This document shows, piece by piece, positions 8,297-16,863 of a stretch of 64,000 nt of DNA. Origin of the DNA: Bacteroidaceae bacterium (GTDB lineage: Bacteria; Bacteroidota; Bacteroidia; Bacteroidales; Bacteroidaceae); contig JAFTYI010000008.1 in assembly GCA_017464815.1 (NCBI GenBank), forward strand, positions 124,001-188,000, in the 5' to 3' direction. The notes beneath the pieces were generated by a model that worked only from the letters and a program-made list of their open reading frames with translations, was not told the origin of the DNA and did no database searches. The first letter of the stretch is position 1. Every line of letters begins with the position of its first letter. The position numbers were made by a program, and so were the translations under genes.

Positions 8297-9055
8297 TTAC
8301 TTCTCAGCCTTGTAAATTGCAGCCACCTCTTTGGCATTGACTGCACGGTTGTAGATGCGGATATTATCAATTTTCATGTGGTTGTTCACTACAATGCGGG
8401 TACCAGTAGATGCCCCACTATACGTAGCTTGGTTGTCCACCAACTTGCCATCTACATACAATTTCGCATTTCCTTTCACCTGTACGTATGTCAACAAATG
8501 CCATGCTCCATCAATCAACGACGATCCATTGCATCCTGAAAATTCATATTCATAGTATTGCCGGCAAGTAATCATTCCATTTTCCTTGTAATAAAGGCGC
8601 ATATAATCATCCCACTTACTTCCATCCGATACTCCTAAGAATGTTCCAGCACTAAAATCCTTTACCCAAATGGAAACGGAGAATGAAGTCAATCCCTTCA
8701 GAGGATTATAAGGAATATTAAGCTTTTGCTCGGGGTATTTGTTTTTGTTGAGGAATAGAGCCTTTCCACTACCGTTAGGGGTTTCTGTCACATACGTGGG
8801 AACGTCATAGAGCGAACCGTCAAGTTCACTGTCCGTCAGGTCATCGCACGTTTCGTCGTCAAATGTGTAGTGCGCCACCAGTCCATCCTTAATTCTGACT
8901 GTTGTGGTCTCACCACCCTCATTCTTGTCTTCCACTTTTTCCTGTTCTTCCTCTGTGGGGTCTTCAAAAAGTTCGTCCCAAAATTCGCAACTGCCCAACA
9001 CAAATGGGCAAGCTGCCGCTAAAAGCAAATTTCTGATAAATCCAATAGTTTTCAT
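8297..9055 (-). CDS. LamG/concanavalin-like lipoprotein
   Basis: 252-aa lipoprotein (lipobox VLGSC, Cys23, then the acidic stretch EFWDELFEDPTEEEQEK typical of surface-export signals in Bacteroidetes). Residues about 58-250 are a laminin-G-3/concanavalin-like jelly roll: GLVAHYTFDDETCDD, FSVSIWVKDFS, WHLLTYVQVKGNAKLYVDG and IDNIRIYNRAV. It is nearly a copy of the last 185 residues of the product encoded just upstream (about 80 percent identical by eye). Its ATG overlaps that gene's stop codon (TAATG), so translation is coupled. Probably binds a glycan on the surface; the ligand is unknown. Confidence 0.85.
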   Translation of the reverse strand: MKTIGFIRNLLLAAACPFVLGSCEFWDELFEDPTEEEQEKVEDKNEGGETTTVRIKDGLVAHYTFDDETCDDLTDSELDGSLYDVPTYVTETPNGSGKALFLNKNKYPEQKLNIPYNPLKGLTSFSVSIWVKDFSAGTFLGVSDGSKWDDYMRLYYKENGMITCRQYYEYEFSGCNGSSLIDGAWHLLTYVQVKGNAKLYVDGKLVDNQATYSGASTGTRIVVNNHMKIDNIRIYNRAVNAKEVAAIYKAEK

Positions 9056-10620
9056 TATTTTTCCGAATTATAAATTTCTACCACATCATCTGCTGACAAC
9101 GCACGGTTATAAATGCGCAGATTGTCCAATTTCATGTTATTGTCTACCAAAATACGTGTACCAGTAGATGCCCCACTATACGTAGCTTGGTTGTCCACCA
9201 ATTTCCCATCGACATACAGTTTGGCATTTCCTTTCACCTGCACGTATGTCAACATGTGCCATTCGCTGTCTATCAATGAAGCGCCATTGCAGCCCGAGAA
9301 TTCATATTCATAATATTGACGGCATGTAATACTTCCGTTTTCTTTGTAATAAAGGCGCATATAATCGTCCCAGCGACTTCCATTCGACACTCCCATGAAT
9401 GTTCCAGCACTAAAGTCCTTCACCCAAATAGAAACAGAGAACGTAGTCAATCCCTTCAAAGGATTATAAGGAATGTTAAGAATCTGGTCAGGATATTTGT
9501 TGGTATTCAGAAACAAAGCCTTTCCGCTGCCATCAGGGGTATTGTCCGTAAACGTGGGCGATTCGTAGAGAATGCCATCCAATTCGTTCTCAGTCCAATC
9601 ATCAGCAGTTCCGTCGTTGAACGTATAGTATGCTTGCAATCCATTTTTCACGGCCACTTCACCTGTGCTTCCACCGTTGCCATTGTCGCCGTTTCCCTTC
9701 TCGGCATTGATGGTCACACGGAGTGATTCACCATCGGCATTCACAAGAATAGTGGTTGTATGCTGTCCTTCGGTCAATTTAGAACGGTCAAGGTCAACCT
9801 TCACCGCACTGCTCTTGCCCATAGCTGTCATTCCCTCCATGGGGGAGACCTTAACCCAATCGACATCCACACCTGATATGTTCCAGTTCACATCACCGGC
9901 AGTACCGATGTTTTTCACATCGAAGCCCAATGAGGTATACGATGTTCCAAAGTTAAGCGAACTTGTGCTCAAGGCGATTTTAGAGGTTTTGCTTTCCACT
10001 TCGGCTGTAATCTTCAGAGCAACAGACTCATTATCGGCATTCACAATGATGGTTATCTCCTTATTCTCTGTTATAAAATCGCGATTCAAGGTGACGGTCA
10101 CGGCATTGCTCTTTCCTGCGGCCAAGGTGCCTGTTGTAGGATTTACCTTGAACCAATTAATATCCTCCAACCCGCTGATGTTCCAATTGAATGTCTTGTT
10201 TCCATTGTTCTGGATACTGAAAGAAAGCGACGAGTTCTGGCTACCAAAGTTCAGTGAGCTGACACTCAGTTCCAATTTGCCATCCTGCTTAATGGGTATC
10301 AATTGGATGTCGCCCGACACATCACGACCGGTCACAACAGTTGCCGTCTTGTTGTTGGTGCTGTATCCACTCTTGCGAGCCTGAATCTCGTACTGCTTCG
10401 GTTCCAAGTCGCGAAACTCGAAATAACCGTCGCTACCGGTTGTACGCGACGCACCTGTTGGAGTGATGGTTACGGTTACACCTTGCAACACTTCACCCGT
10501 AACGGCATCGGTCACTTTTCCGAGAATGTTGCCTGTAAAAATCTCCTCATCCTTAGCACATGCCGCTACGACAATCAAGCCAAGGAGCATGTAGAGGAAT
10601 TTCAAACATACCTTTTTCAT
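9055..10620 (-). CDS. CarboxypepD_reg-BACON-LamG surface lipoprotein
   Basis: 521 aa from the chosen start MKKVCLKFLYM. A longer in-frame ATG at 10662 would put 14 charged residues before the signal peptide, which is unlikely. Lipobox VVAAC is followed by AKDEE. Next come a carboxypeptidase-regulatory-like domain (GNILGKVTDAVTGEVLQGV), two BACON/ASPM-like domains of about 95 residues each (SSLNFGSQNSSLSFSIQNNG and SSLNFGTSYTSLGFDVKNIG), a Gly/Asn linker (GNGDNGNGGSTG), and a LamG domain almost duplicated in the next gene. Its first half mirrors the 5722-8196 protein, so the two look like products of module shuffling. Confidence 0.82.
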   Translation of the reverse strand: MKKVCLKFLYMLLGLIVVAACAKDEEIFTGNILGKVTDAVTGEVLQGVTVTITPTGASRTTGSDGYFEFRDLEPKQYEIQARKSGYSTNNKTATVVTGRDVSGDIQLIPIKQDGKLELSVSSLNFGSQNSSLSFSIQNNGNKTFNWNISGLEDINWFKVNPTTGTLAAGKSNAVTVTLNRDFITENKEITIIVNADNESVALKITAEVESKTSKIALSTSSLNFGTSYTSLGFDVKNIGTAGDVNWNISGVDVDWVKVSPMEGMTAMGKSSAVKVDLDRSKLTEGQHTTTILVNADGESLRVTINAEKGNGDNGNGGSTGEVAVKNGLQAYYTFNDGTADDWTENELDGILYESPTFTDNTPDGSGKALFLNTNKYPDQILNIPYNPLKGLTTFSVSIWVKDFSAGTFMGVSNGSRWDDYMRLYYKENGSITCRQYYEYEFSGCNGASLIDSEWHMLTYVQVKGNAKLYVDGKLVDNQATYSGASTGTRILVDNNMKLDNLRIYNRALSADDVVEIYNSEK

Positions 10621-10667
10621 CTTTACAATCGTTTTTATCTTGTTACTTTTTTTATGATTCAAATCTG

Positions 10668-11918
10668 CTACTTCTTATATTTCTCTCTCTTCTTTGTCAC
10701 TCCCGCCACATAATTGCGTGCCTCTTGGTGTGTCAAGTTTGCGGTCAGGTAGCGGTAGAGACTGTTATAATTGTGATTGTTTATTTTCGGGAATGCCTTT
10801 GTGAGATTGGTTGCCCCCGTGAAAGCCCGACTGACATTTCCTGCACCCGTGTTGTAACTGGCAATGACACACAAGCGACGACAATCAGCGTCGGCTACTG
10901 ACTTGAACTGATTCATCAACACACGCAAATAGGCCGTACCCAATTCTATATTGTTGCGCGGATTGTACAAATAACTGCGTGTCGGAATCTCATCACGCTT
11001 ATATACATACCGATAAGCATCACGCCCACCGGATGTGGGGACCAATTGCATCAAGCCATAAGCCGGCACCCAACTTTTTGCTTCGGGATTAAAGGCCGAC
11101 TCCTGCTCAATGATTGCAAATATCAACGGCTGTTCAATCTGGAACTTCCGTGAGAACTCCGCCACCAAATCCTTGTAAACCATTGCACTCTTCGAGAGAT
11201 TATCCTTGACCAGACTCATCTGCACTTGGACAACTTTGCGTGTCTTGCCATCATCGCCCTTAACCGTATTCACCTTGCGCGGACTCTTTTCTGCAATCTT
11301 CTTGGCAGTTGCAGCCACGTTGTTTTTCTTGACTGTAGCATTATTCACTTGCGATCTACTACTTTCATACGGAGTGAGGTCTACCAACCCATCCAATATA
11401 GGTTTTTTGGTCAAGGGTTGCGACACATCCACCTTTGATTCATACGGACAAGTCGTACCTTTACTGGTCAACATTTCCTCTATAGCCGAGGCCAAATGTT
11501 TTTCAACGGCCTGTTTTTCTCTTGCTTCAGCTTCGTTCAAAGCTACTTCTACTGTGATTTTTCCATTTTCAAAATCGACAATAGAGCGTGAGCGGAAATC
11601 ATCGTAATATTCCACCCAATCCTTTTGGGTATCATCTGCAAATTGCTTTTTTCCCCAAACGGCATCAATGGATTTCACGTAGTTTGCATACTCTTCTTGA
11701 GCCAGCTTCTGATATGCTTCGTATTCTTCGATAGCCTGTTGGCGATACGCCCCGTATTCATCAACAGCCTGTTGGTGATATTTTTCATACTCTTCAAGCG
11801 CTTGCTGACGTTGCCGCATGAACTGTTCACGTTCCTCATCCATTTGAGGAGTCTGTGCCAAAGCAGCCCCAATTAAAAAGGGGGAAAACAGGAAAGCAAT
11901 GCTACAATATTTTCTCAT
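10668..11918 (-). CDS. MltC-like lytic murein transglycosylase with Tyr/Glu hendecads
   Basis: 416 aa with a signal peptide (cleavage near ALAQ) and no lipobox Cys. Residues 39-82 are four 11-residue repeats (QALEEYEKYHQ, QAVDEYGAYRQ, QAIEEYEAYQK, LAQEEYANYVK), a right-handed coiled-coil pattern. Residues about 99-180 match the MltC N-terminal domain (DWVEYYDDFRSRSIVDFENG). Residues about 245-400 form an SLT transglycosylase domain with the catalytic Glu at 273 in IIEQESAFNP, then AYGLMQLVP and ASYNTGAGN. It would cleave peptidoglycan glycan strands without water. Its position inside a surface-lipoprotein cluster suggests it opens the wall for an assembled envelope structure (inference). Confidence 0.85.
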   Translation of the reverse strand: MRKYCSIAFLFSPFLIGAALAQTPQMDEEREQFMRQRQQALEEYEKYHQQAVDEYGAYRQQAIEEYEAYQKLAQEEYANYVKSIDAVWGKKQFADDTQKDWVEYYDDFRSRSIVDFENGKITVEVALNEAEAREKQAVEKHLASAIEEMLTSKGTTCPYESKVDVSQPLTKKPILDGLVDLTPYESSRSQVNNATVKKNNVAATAKKIAEKSPRKVNTVKGDDGKTRKVVQVQMSLVKDNLSKSAMVYKDLVAEFSRKFQIEQPLIFAIIEQESAFNPEAKSWVPAYGLMQLVPTSGGRDAYRYVYKRDEIPTRSYLYNPRNNIELGTAYLRVLMNQFKSVADADCRRLCVIASYNTGAGNVSRAFTGATNLTKAFPKINNHNYNSLYRYLTANLTHQEARNYVAGVTKKREKYKK

Positions 11919-11992
11919 AAAACTCCAACATTATAGGTTAAACAAAAAGAATGGGAACACTATCGCTGATTTCACTCTCATTTTTACCCTTT

Positions 11993-12835
11993 CTAAAAAT
12001 TATAGCTGAATGTCACTCCACTGAAGTCTTTAGAAGCCACGGGAGTGAACTGCATATTACGAGGTTTCACCACAACCCGACGAGCACCCGGTGCCACAAT
12101 AGCGTCAATCAAGTTATAAACATAGATAGCCGCCGCTGCACCGATACAACAGTTGCGAGCTGTCTCGTAATTGTCCACCTTAGTTTTGTATTGGCGGGCA
12201 AAGTTCGGTTGGCTACGCATCTTCGACTCGTAGGTGGCACGCTCATTCTCTGTAAAGATGATGCCACCAATGGCAGCCACCTCAGCGGCAAGGATTGTCA
12301 GACCTTTGGCTGTGCTGCCTTTGTGCAACTGTGCCCAACCTGGAACCAATGCACGAGCTGAAAAACCGTATTTGGTGGTGAGATATACGTTATCGAAGAC
12401 GGGAGTTTCACAGGTTGCCACTTGAAACAATGTGTACATTTTGACACGACCACCCTCGTCCTTTATATATTCATCAATCTTCAAGGCACTTAGTTCCATC
12501 GGTTCACCATCAATTTCTGTTGTGACCGTAGTATGGGTTTGCTTTTTATATTGCGTTGGCTGACCAATTGTCTGAATCTTATCTTTTTCCGATTTAGACA
12601 CCGTTTTCTGATATATTCTGACTCCTTCCGTCAACAAACGGTCACCCGCAAGTCTTTCAAGTGCATTAGCACGAGCCCCCTCATAATCGTCTCCGTACGA
12701 CATAACCTCCACGAACTTATAAGTATAATTTTGTTCGCGAGGAGTATTTCCCACCCATTTAGGTTTTTGTGAAAAGCCACTTGTGGCAATAAAGAATGCC
12801 ACAAGTGTCATAATTAGTTTAGATATAGTTTTCAT
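11993..12835 (-). CDS. LPP20-like and DUF5683-like envelope protein
   Basis: 280 aa. The ATG at 12835 overlaps the previous stop (TGATG); a GTG one codon earlier is also in frame. After the signal peptide (IATSGFSQ) comes a region like LPP20 secreted proteins (PKWVGNTP...YTYKFVEV, GARANALERLAGDRLL). The C-terminal part has ARALVPGWAQLHKGSTAKGL and two hydrophobic helices (ILAAEVAAIGGIIF, CCIGAAAAIYVYNLIDAIVA), the layout of DUF5683 proteins. Function unknown; probably anchored in a membrane and working with its coupled partner. Confidence 0.7.
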   Translation of the reverse strand: MKTISKLIMTLVAFFIATSGFSQKPKWVGNTPREQNYTYKFVEVMSYGDDYEGARANALERLAGDRLLTEGVRIYQKTVSKSEKDKIQTIGQPTQYKKQTHTTVTTEIDGEPMELSALKIDEYIKDEGGRVKMYTLFQVATCETPVFDNVYLTTKYGFSARALVPGWAQLHKGSTAKGLTILAAEVAAIGGIIFTENERATYESKMRSQPNFARQYKTKVDNYETARNCCIGAAAAIYVYNLIDAIVAPGARRVVVKPRNMQFTPVASKDFSGVTFSYNF

Positions 12836-13476
12836 CACTTAGCATTTTCACGAAGTTCCTGAATTCTATCCATATTATCCTTTATGAATTTCTCTCTGTC
12901 ATAATCCACACCTATAACTTCCTCTCTCGTCAGTTCATCATGAATTTGTCCAAGCACTTCTGTTGTAGGAACTTTTAACTCGACACAACGATAAATTTGG
13001 AAACTACCATCACCCAACATGAATCGGTCGGGAGTACCAATGGCTTTAACTGATATTTTCTGCGATACAGCAAACTCTATTAATTCTTTTCTTTGTTCTT
13101 CCTTAAGTTTTTTACCGTTCACTTGATTCTTCTGATTATACTCCTGTGTAAGCGCTACAACAGAAGTTTCAATCAATGAAGCCAATTCTAATTGTCCTGC
13201 TTGCAAAGCCTCGCGACGAGCATCATTTTCATCGATGTCAGTTGCAATACCTACAGCACGCAATTTATCAGTCTCTTCTGCAACAAGTTCATCCACCTTA
13301 AGTGTTTTCAATTCTTGCATTTGTTGTTGGGGATTGGTTTGCTGTTGGGGAGCAAACTGCTGAGGATAAGGATTGTTATAATATCCTGCTGCCGCATTTG
13401 CCACTTGCTTCGAACCACCGCATGAACTCAATAACGCTGCGAAAGCGACCGCAGCCAAAAACGAAAACTTTTTCAT
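12835..13476 (-). CDS. LPP20-like lipoprotein, first gene of the envelope cluster
   Basis: 213-aa lipoprotein (lipobox LLSSC, Cys19, then GGSKQV). A Gln/Pro-rich stretch (YPQQFAPQQQTNPQQQMQEL) precedes the LPP20-like core, which has RAVGIATDIDENDARREAL and later FQIYRCVELKV, a pattern shared by LPP20 and FlgO-like proteins. The C-terminus (REEVIGVDYDREKFIKDNMD) is helical. Translation of the next gene is coupled to it by TGATG. About 80 nt upstream ends a structured RNA with a terminator-like 3' end, which may control the whole cluster. Confidence 0.72.
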   Translation of the reverse strand: MKKFSFLAAVAFAALLSSCGGSKQVANAAAGYYNNPYPQQFAPQQQTNPQQQMQELKTLKVDELVAEETDKLRAVGIATDIDENDARREALQAGQLELASLIETSVVALTQEYNQKNQVNGKKLKEEQRKELIEFAVSQKISVKAIGTPDRFMLGDGSFQIYRCVELKVPTTEVLGQIHDELTREEVIGVDYDREKFIKDNMDRIQELRENAK

Positions 13477-13552
13477 AGTTATACCATTTTAGTCTTCGGC
13501 GAACACCCCAGTCCGATGTTGTTGATGATGTTAGTTTGTTTTTCTTAGCACA

Positions 13553-13884
13553 TAGATAATAAAAAAGCGTGGGTGTCTGTGCTCATCACTCGTCCCACAC
13601 TCTGAGGCTCTGGCATTGCCCTCCCGTCGAAACGAGCAACGCCTGAACCCCACGCCGATATGTCGGTATATGACACTCCAAAGCACCCGTATGTTCTGTA
13701 CAGGTGCCCGGGAGAATGTACGATAGACATACCCCATGAGCATTCACCGTTGCTTTGCTTTGACGGTATCGAAACTGCCAGATTTCAGAGTGTCAAGAAC
13801 AAAGCGTCAAGTAAACGCCTTTCCAATATTTATGCCATCCCCACCCAAACCGCTCTGCATGAAACAGAACTTATCGGCGTGAAG
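13553..13884 (-). ncRNA. candidate structured RNA (sRNA or 5' leader)
   Basis: On the minus strand a TACCTTTG box (13898-13891) is followed by about 330 nt with strong pairing. CACGCCGATA (13881-13872) pairs perfectly with TATCGGCGTG (13660-13651). GACACTC/GAGTGTC pair across 13671-13792. There is a bulged hairpin, GCACCTGTACAGAACATACGGGTGC in two arms at 13707-13683. GGCGTTGC/GCAATGCC pair around a GUUUCGAC tetraloop hairpin (13643-13612). Finally GCGTGGG ... CCCACGC is followed by TTTTTTATT (13566-13558). It could be a free regulatory RNA (for example 6S-like) or an attenuator leader for the cluster starting at 13476. I do not recognise the family. The remaining 13900-14000 is AT-rich with no feature seen. 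Confidence 0.45.
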
Positions 13885-14000
13885 ATGTGGCAAAGGTAGG
13901 AAATAATTATGAATAATTAATTATTAATCACAAAGAATTTTATAAAATATGTTGAAGAACACAAAATGAGGTGCCAAATTTAAGAAACTACTCGCAAAAT

Positions 14001-14064
14001 AAAGTATCCTAAGATAAAAGCCTATACATCTTAAGATGATTGGGCTTTTATCTTAGGATACTTT
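14001..14064. terminator. 22-bp perfect inverted repeat after dnaA
   Basis: Left arm 14001-14022 and right arm 14043-14064 are perfectly complementary (AAAGTATCCTAAGATAAAAG...). The loop holds the palindrome ATCTTAAGAT (14028-14037). It lies 16 bp beyond the dnaA stop codon and probably terminates dnaA transcription in one or both directions. Confidence 0.65.
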
Positions 14065-14079
14065 GTACTTGAACTTACC

Positions 14080-15489
14080 TTATCGACGGCGAAGGTTTGT
14101 TTCCAACTCTTCTATTTCGCTTTTGAAGACTTTGTCGACCTCCAGTTGGGCACCGACAATCTTGCAGGCGTGAAGAACAGTGGCATGGTCGCGCTTGCCG
14201 ATGAGCTTGCCAATCTTGGCAGACGAGGCTTCGGTGTGTTTCTTTGCCAAATACATGGCGACCTGACGCACTTGCACAATCTCGCGCTTGCGGGCTTTAC
14301 TGTAGACGGATGCGGTGTCCACTCCGTAGTGTTCACAGACTTTTTCCAACACATCGGTGACGTCGAGCGGTTTCTTTTCTACCATGCGGACGGCTTTGCG
14401 CACAACGCGTTCGGCCATCTCAATATCGACATTCCTGTTGTACACGTTTGAATGGGCCATCAGGGAGATGACGATACCTTCCAGGTCGCGCACGCTTTCG
14501 TCAACGTTCTCGGCGATGTAGTCAATGACTTTTTCGGGGAACTTGAGGCCGTCGCGACGTACTTTGTCGCGCAGGATGGACTTGCGCAACTCGACGTTGG
14601 GGCGCTCCATTTCGGCTATAAGGCCCCACTTGAATCGGGTGAGCAGGCGGTCTTCCATGCCTTGCAACATCACGGGGGAACGGTCGGAGGTGAGAATCAA
14701 CTGCTTGCCGGTCTGATGCAGGTGGTTGAAGATGTGGAAGAAGGTGTTCTGAGTTTTTGTCCGAGTGGCAAACTCTTGAATGTCATCGATAATCAGTACG
14801 TCAATAGACTGATAGAAGTTGATGAAATCGTTGACGGTATTTTCGCGGACGGAGTTGGTGTACTGCACCTGAAAAAGATGTGCCGACACATAGAGTACGC
14901 GCTTGCCCGGATAGAGTTCCTTGATGCGTGTACCGATGGCGTTCACCAAATGGGTCTTTCCCACTCCCGACGGACCATAGATGAAGAGTGGATTGAAAGA
15001 GGTTTTGGCCGGACTTTGTGCAACGGCTTCGCCAGCTGTGCGCGACAGTTTGTTGCTGATTCCTTCGATGAAGTTCTCGAAATTGTACTTGGGATTCAGG
15101 CGCGGATCCAAGTCTTGAGCGGCAGGCATGGGTATGGCAGAGGGCACCTTATTCCCATCGCGGGGAATAGGCTGTGGCTTCACTGCTGTTGAAGAGCGGT
15201 CGCTCTCCCACTCCTGTGTCTTCTTGTTCTCCTTGTCGGTAAGCACACAATACATCAATCGCGTGCCTTTACCGAAGTGATGGTATATCACTTTGCGGAG
15301 CAGGTCGAGATAGTGTTCCTCCAAGTATTCGCACACGAAGGGACTGGGCACGCTTAATGTGAGCGTGTTCCCGTCGAACTTCACTGGCCGGATAGACAGG
15401 AAGAAGGTGTTGAATGTAGACTCTGGGATGTTGTCGGCTATGATTTTCAGACAGCGTTCCCAAAGCACCACATGATTATTGTCCGTCAT
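14080..15489 (-). CDS. dnaA: chromosomal replication initiator protein DnaA
   Basis: 469 aa, usual length. Domain I is residues 1-85 and a low-complexity domain II runs to about 130. The AAA+ domain has Walker [10 protein letters not shown] (172-180), Walker [11 protein letters not shown], and sensor I ILTSDRSP. Domain IV carries the DnaA-box recognition signature with [20 protein letters not shown]. DnaA binds the origin and opens DNA to load the helicase. No clear cluster of DnaA boxes (TTATCCACA-like) is visible in the flanking spaces, so I do not place oriC here. The following gene is an unrelated MlaD-type gene. Confidence 0.98.
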   Translation of the reverse strand: MTDNNHVVLWERCLKIIADNIPESTFNTFFLSIRPVKFDGNTLTLSVPSPFVCEYLEEHYLDLLRKVIYHHFGKGTRLMYCVLTDKENKKTQEWESDRSSTAVKPQPIPRDGNKVPSAIPMPAAQDLDPRLNPKYNFENFIEGISNKLSRTAGEAVAQSPAKTSFNPLFIYGPSGVGKTHLVNAIGTRIKELYPGKRVLYVSAHLFQVQYTNSVRENTVNDFINFYQSIDVLIIDDIQEFATRTKTQNTFFHIFNHLHQTGKQLILTSDRSPVMLQGMEDRLLTRFKWGLIAEMERPNVELRKSILRDKVRRDGLKFPEKVIDYIAENVDESVRDLEGIVISLMAHSNVYNRNVDIEMAERVVRKAVRMVEKKPLDVTDVLEKVCEHYGVDTASVYSKARKREIVQVRQVAMYLAKKHTEASSAKIGKLIGKRDHATVLHACKIVGAQLEVDKVFKSEIEELETNLRRR

Positions 15490-15885
15490 ATATTGCTTTT
15501 AAGTTTTTAACTCGATTAACTCGAACATTAGCTTTTCACGGTGCAAAGTTGCGAATCTTATTTGAAATAAAAAAATCATTTTTTCTTTGGTTTTTCTTGC
15601 CCAATAATAAGGTTGTAGAATTCAGCAGGTTAGAACGGTCGTTTTTTTCGTGTTTATTTAGAATAAACAGATTGCAGCAAAGCACTATTTATCAACCGTT
15701 TGGATAAAAAACAAAGAAAATAAGAACAAAAATCGGGCATCTTTCTTTTTACGATAAGATGCCATGATTCAGCGATGTTTCAAGCGTTTCAACCTCGACG
15801 GGCGACAAGAATGGTTATTTAGACAAAATCTAATGAGGCTTTTTTTTATCATCTCCTATATTTATGCAAAAGCTATTAAAACAAG
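15490..15885. other. AT-rich space upstream of dnaA
   Basis: About 400 bp without a convincing gene. It should contain the dnaA promoter; only an imperfect box (CAACTTTG on the minus strand, near 15544) is seen. GGCATCTT (15736-15743) and AAGATGCC (15756-15763) form a hairpin of unknown role. The short ORFs here have no recognisable product. Confidence 0.4.
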
Positions 15886-15921
15886 AGTGGGCAATCTGCC
15901 GAAACTGATTGCCCACTTTTG
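15886..15921 (-). terminator. intrinsic terminator of the mlaD-type gene
   Basis: AGTGGGCAATC and GATTGCCCACT pair around a 10-nt loop just beyond the stop codon of the minus-strand gene ending at 15930; U-rich sequence (TTGTTTT) follows on that strand. Confidence 0.7.
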
Positions 15922-15929
15922 CCGCACTG

Positions 15930-16823
15930 CTAATTGTCCTTCCGCCCGAAGATGGAGAAGTGGACGTAGCGTTTGGGATGCGCCTGCAGGTCTTGCAACA
16001 GGGAGGCGGCATTGTCCGTCGTGCGGGTCAGATTGTCGTACAAGGCTTTGTCGTTCAACAACATGCCTACCGTCCCGTTGGGATTCTGCAGGCTTTCGGT
16101 GAACTGCTTCACACCATCCAATGTGGCATTCACCTTGGCTATGGTGGCGGCATAGTCGATGTCCTTCAGGTTGTTGCTGATGGTGGCAAAGTTGGACGTC
16201 ACGGTGTTCAGATTTCCCGTTATTGCGGGCAAATCGTTCTTCAGCAGGGAGTTCAACTCGCGGGTTGTCACCTGCAGGTTGGCCGTAATCTGCTCGGCGT
16301 TGTGCAGGGTGTTGCCCAATGCCTGGTCGGCAAGCAGGGTGTTGATTGAGCCTAAGATGGAGTCAAGCTTGGGGAGCATGGTTTCTATCTTGGGCACCAG
16401 ATTGGCAGCTGCGCCCATCATGCCGGCGTTCACCGAGCCCGAAATGGTGTCGCCCACGGCATGGAAACGGGTGACACCCGGGGGGAGAATCAGGTTCATC
16501 TTGACGGTGCCCAACATCTCTGTCTCCAATTCGGCAACGGTTCCTTGCGGGAGTTTCATGTCGCCATCGAGGTCGATTTCCACCACAATCTGCCCTTGGT
16601 TGCTGTAGTCGTAGTAGATATCGCGCACAATGCCCACTCCGAAGCCATTGGCGTAGACAGGGCTGGAGGTCACGAGGCCTGCAATGTTGTCGAACTTGAC
16701 GTAGTAGCCCGACCCGCTTTTAAACATGTTGATGCCTTTCAGGAAATTGATGCCATACACCAGCAAAGCAATAGCCACAATGCCGGCTATACCGATTTTT
16801 ACTTCTTTCGTCCAAAATTTCAT
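15930..16823 (-). CDS. MlaD/MCE family lipid-transport protein
   Basis: 297 aa. One N-terminal membrane helix (VKIGIAGIVAIALLVYGINF) is followed by an MCE domain (about 38-115: YYVKFDNIAGLVTSSPVYANGFGVG, MLGTVKMNLILP split by the sheet) and a long helical tail. MCE proteins form periplasmic rings that pass phospholipids between the inner and outer membranes, working with an MlaE permease and MlaF ATPase; neither is in this window. The gene follows the amidase gene with a 40-bp gap and may share its transcript. Confidence 0.88.
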   Translation of the reverse strand: MKFWTKEVKIGIAGIVAIALLVYGINFLKGINMFKSGSGYYVKFDNIAGLVTSSPVYANGFGVGIVRDIYYDYSNQGQIVVEIDLDGDMKLPQGTVAELETEMLGTVKMNLILPPGVTRFHAVGDTISGSVNAGMMGAAANLVPKIETMLPKLDSILGSINTLLADQALGNTLHNAEQITANLQVTTRELNSLLKNDLPAITGNLNTVTSNFATISNNLKDIDYAATIAKVNATLDGVKQFTESLQNPNGTVGMLLNDKALYDNLTRTTDNAASLLQDLQAHPKRYVHFSIFGRKDN

Positions 16824-16863
16824 CGTAAGTCTTCTTTATACCTTATTATATATATACACTATG

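Noticed and set aside
13531-13743. Short minus-strand reading frames over the structured RNA
   Set aside because: No signal peptide, domain or codon bias; base pairing explains the sequence better than coding.
14080-15900. Replication origin beside dnaA
   Set aside because: No clustered DnaA boxes or clear unwinding element could be read; dnaA is often away from oriC in this phylum.
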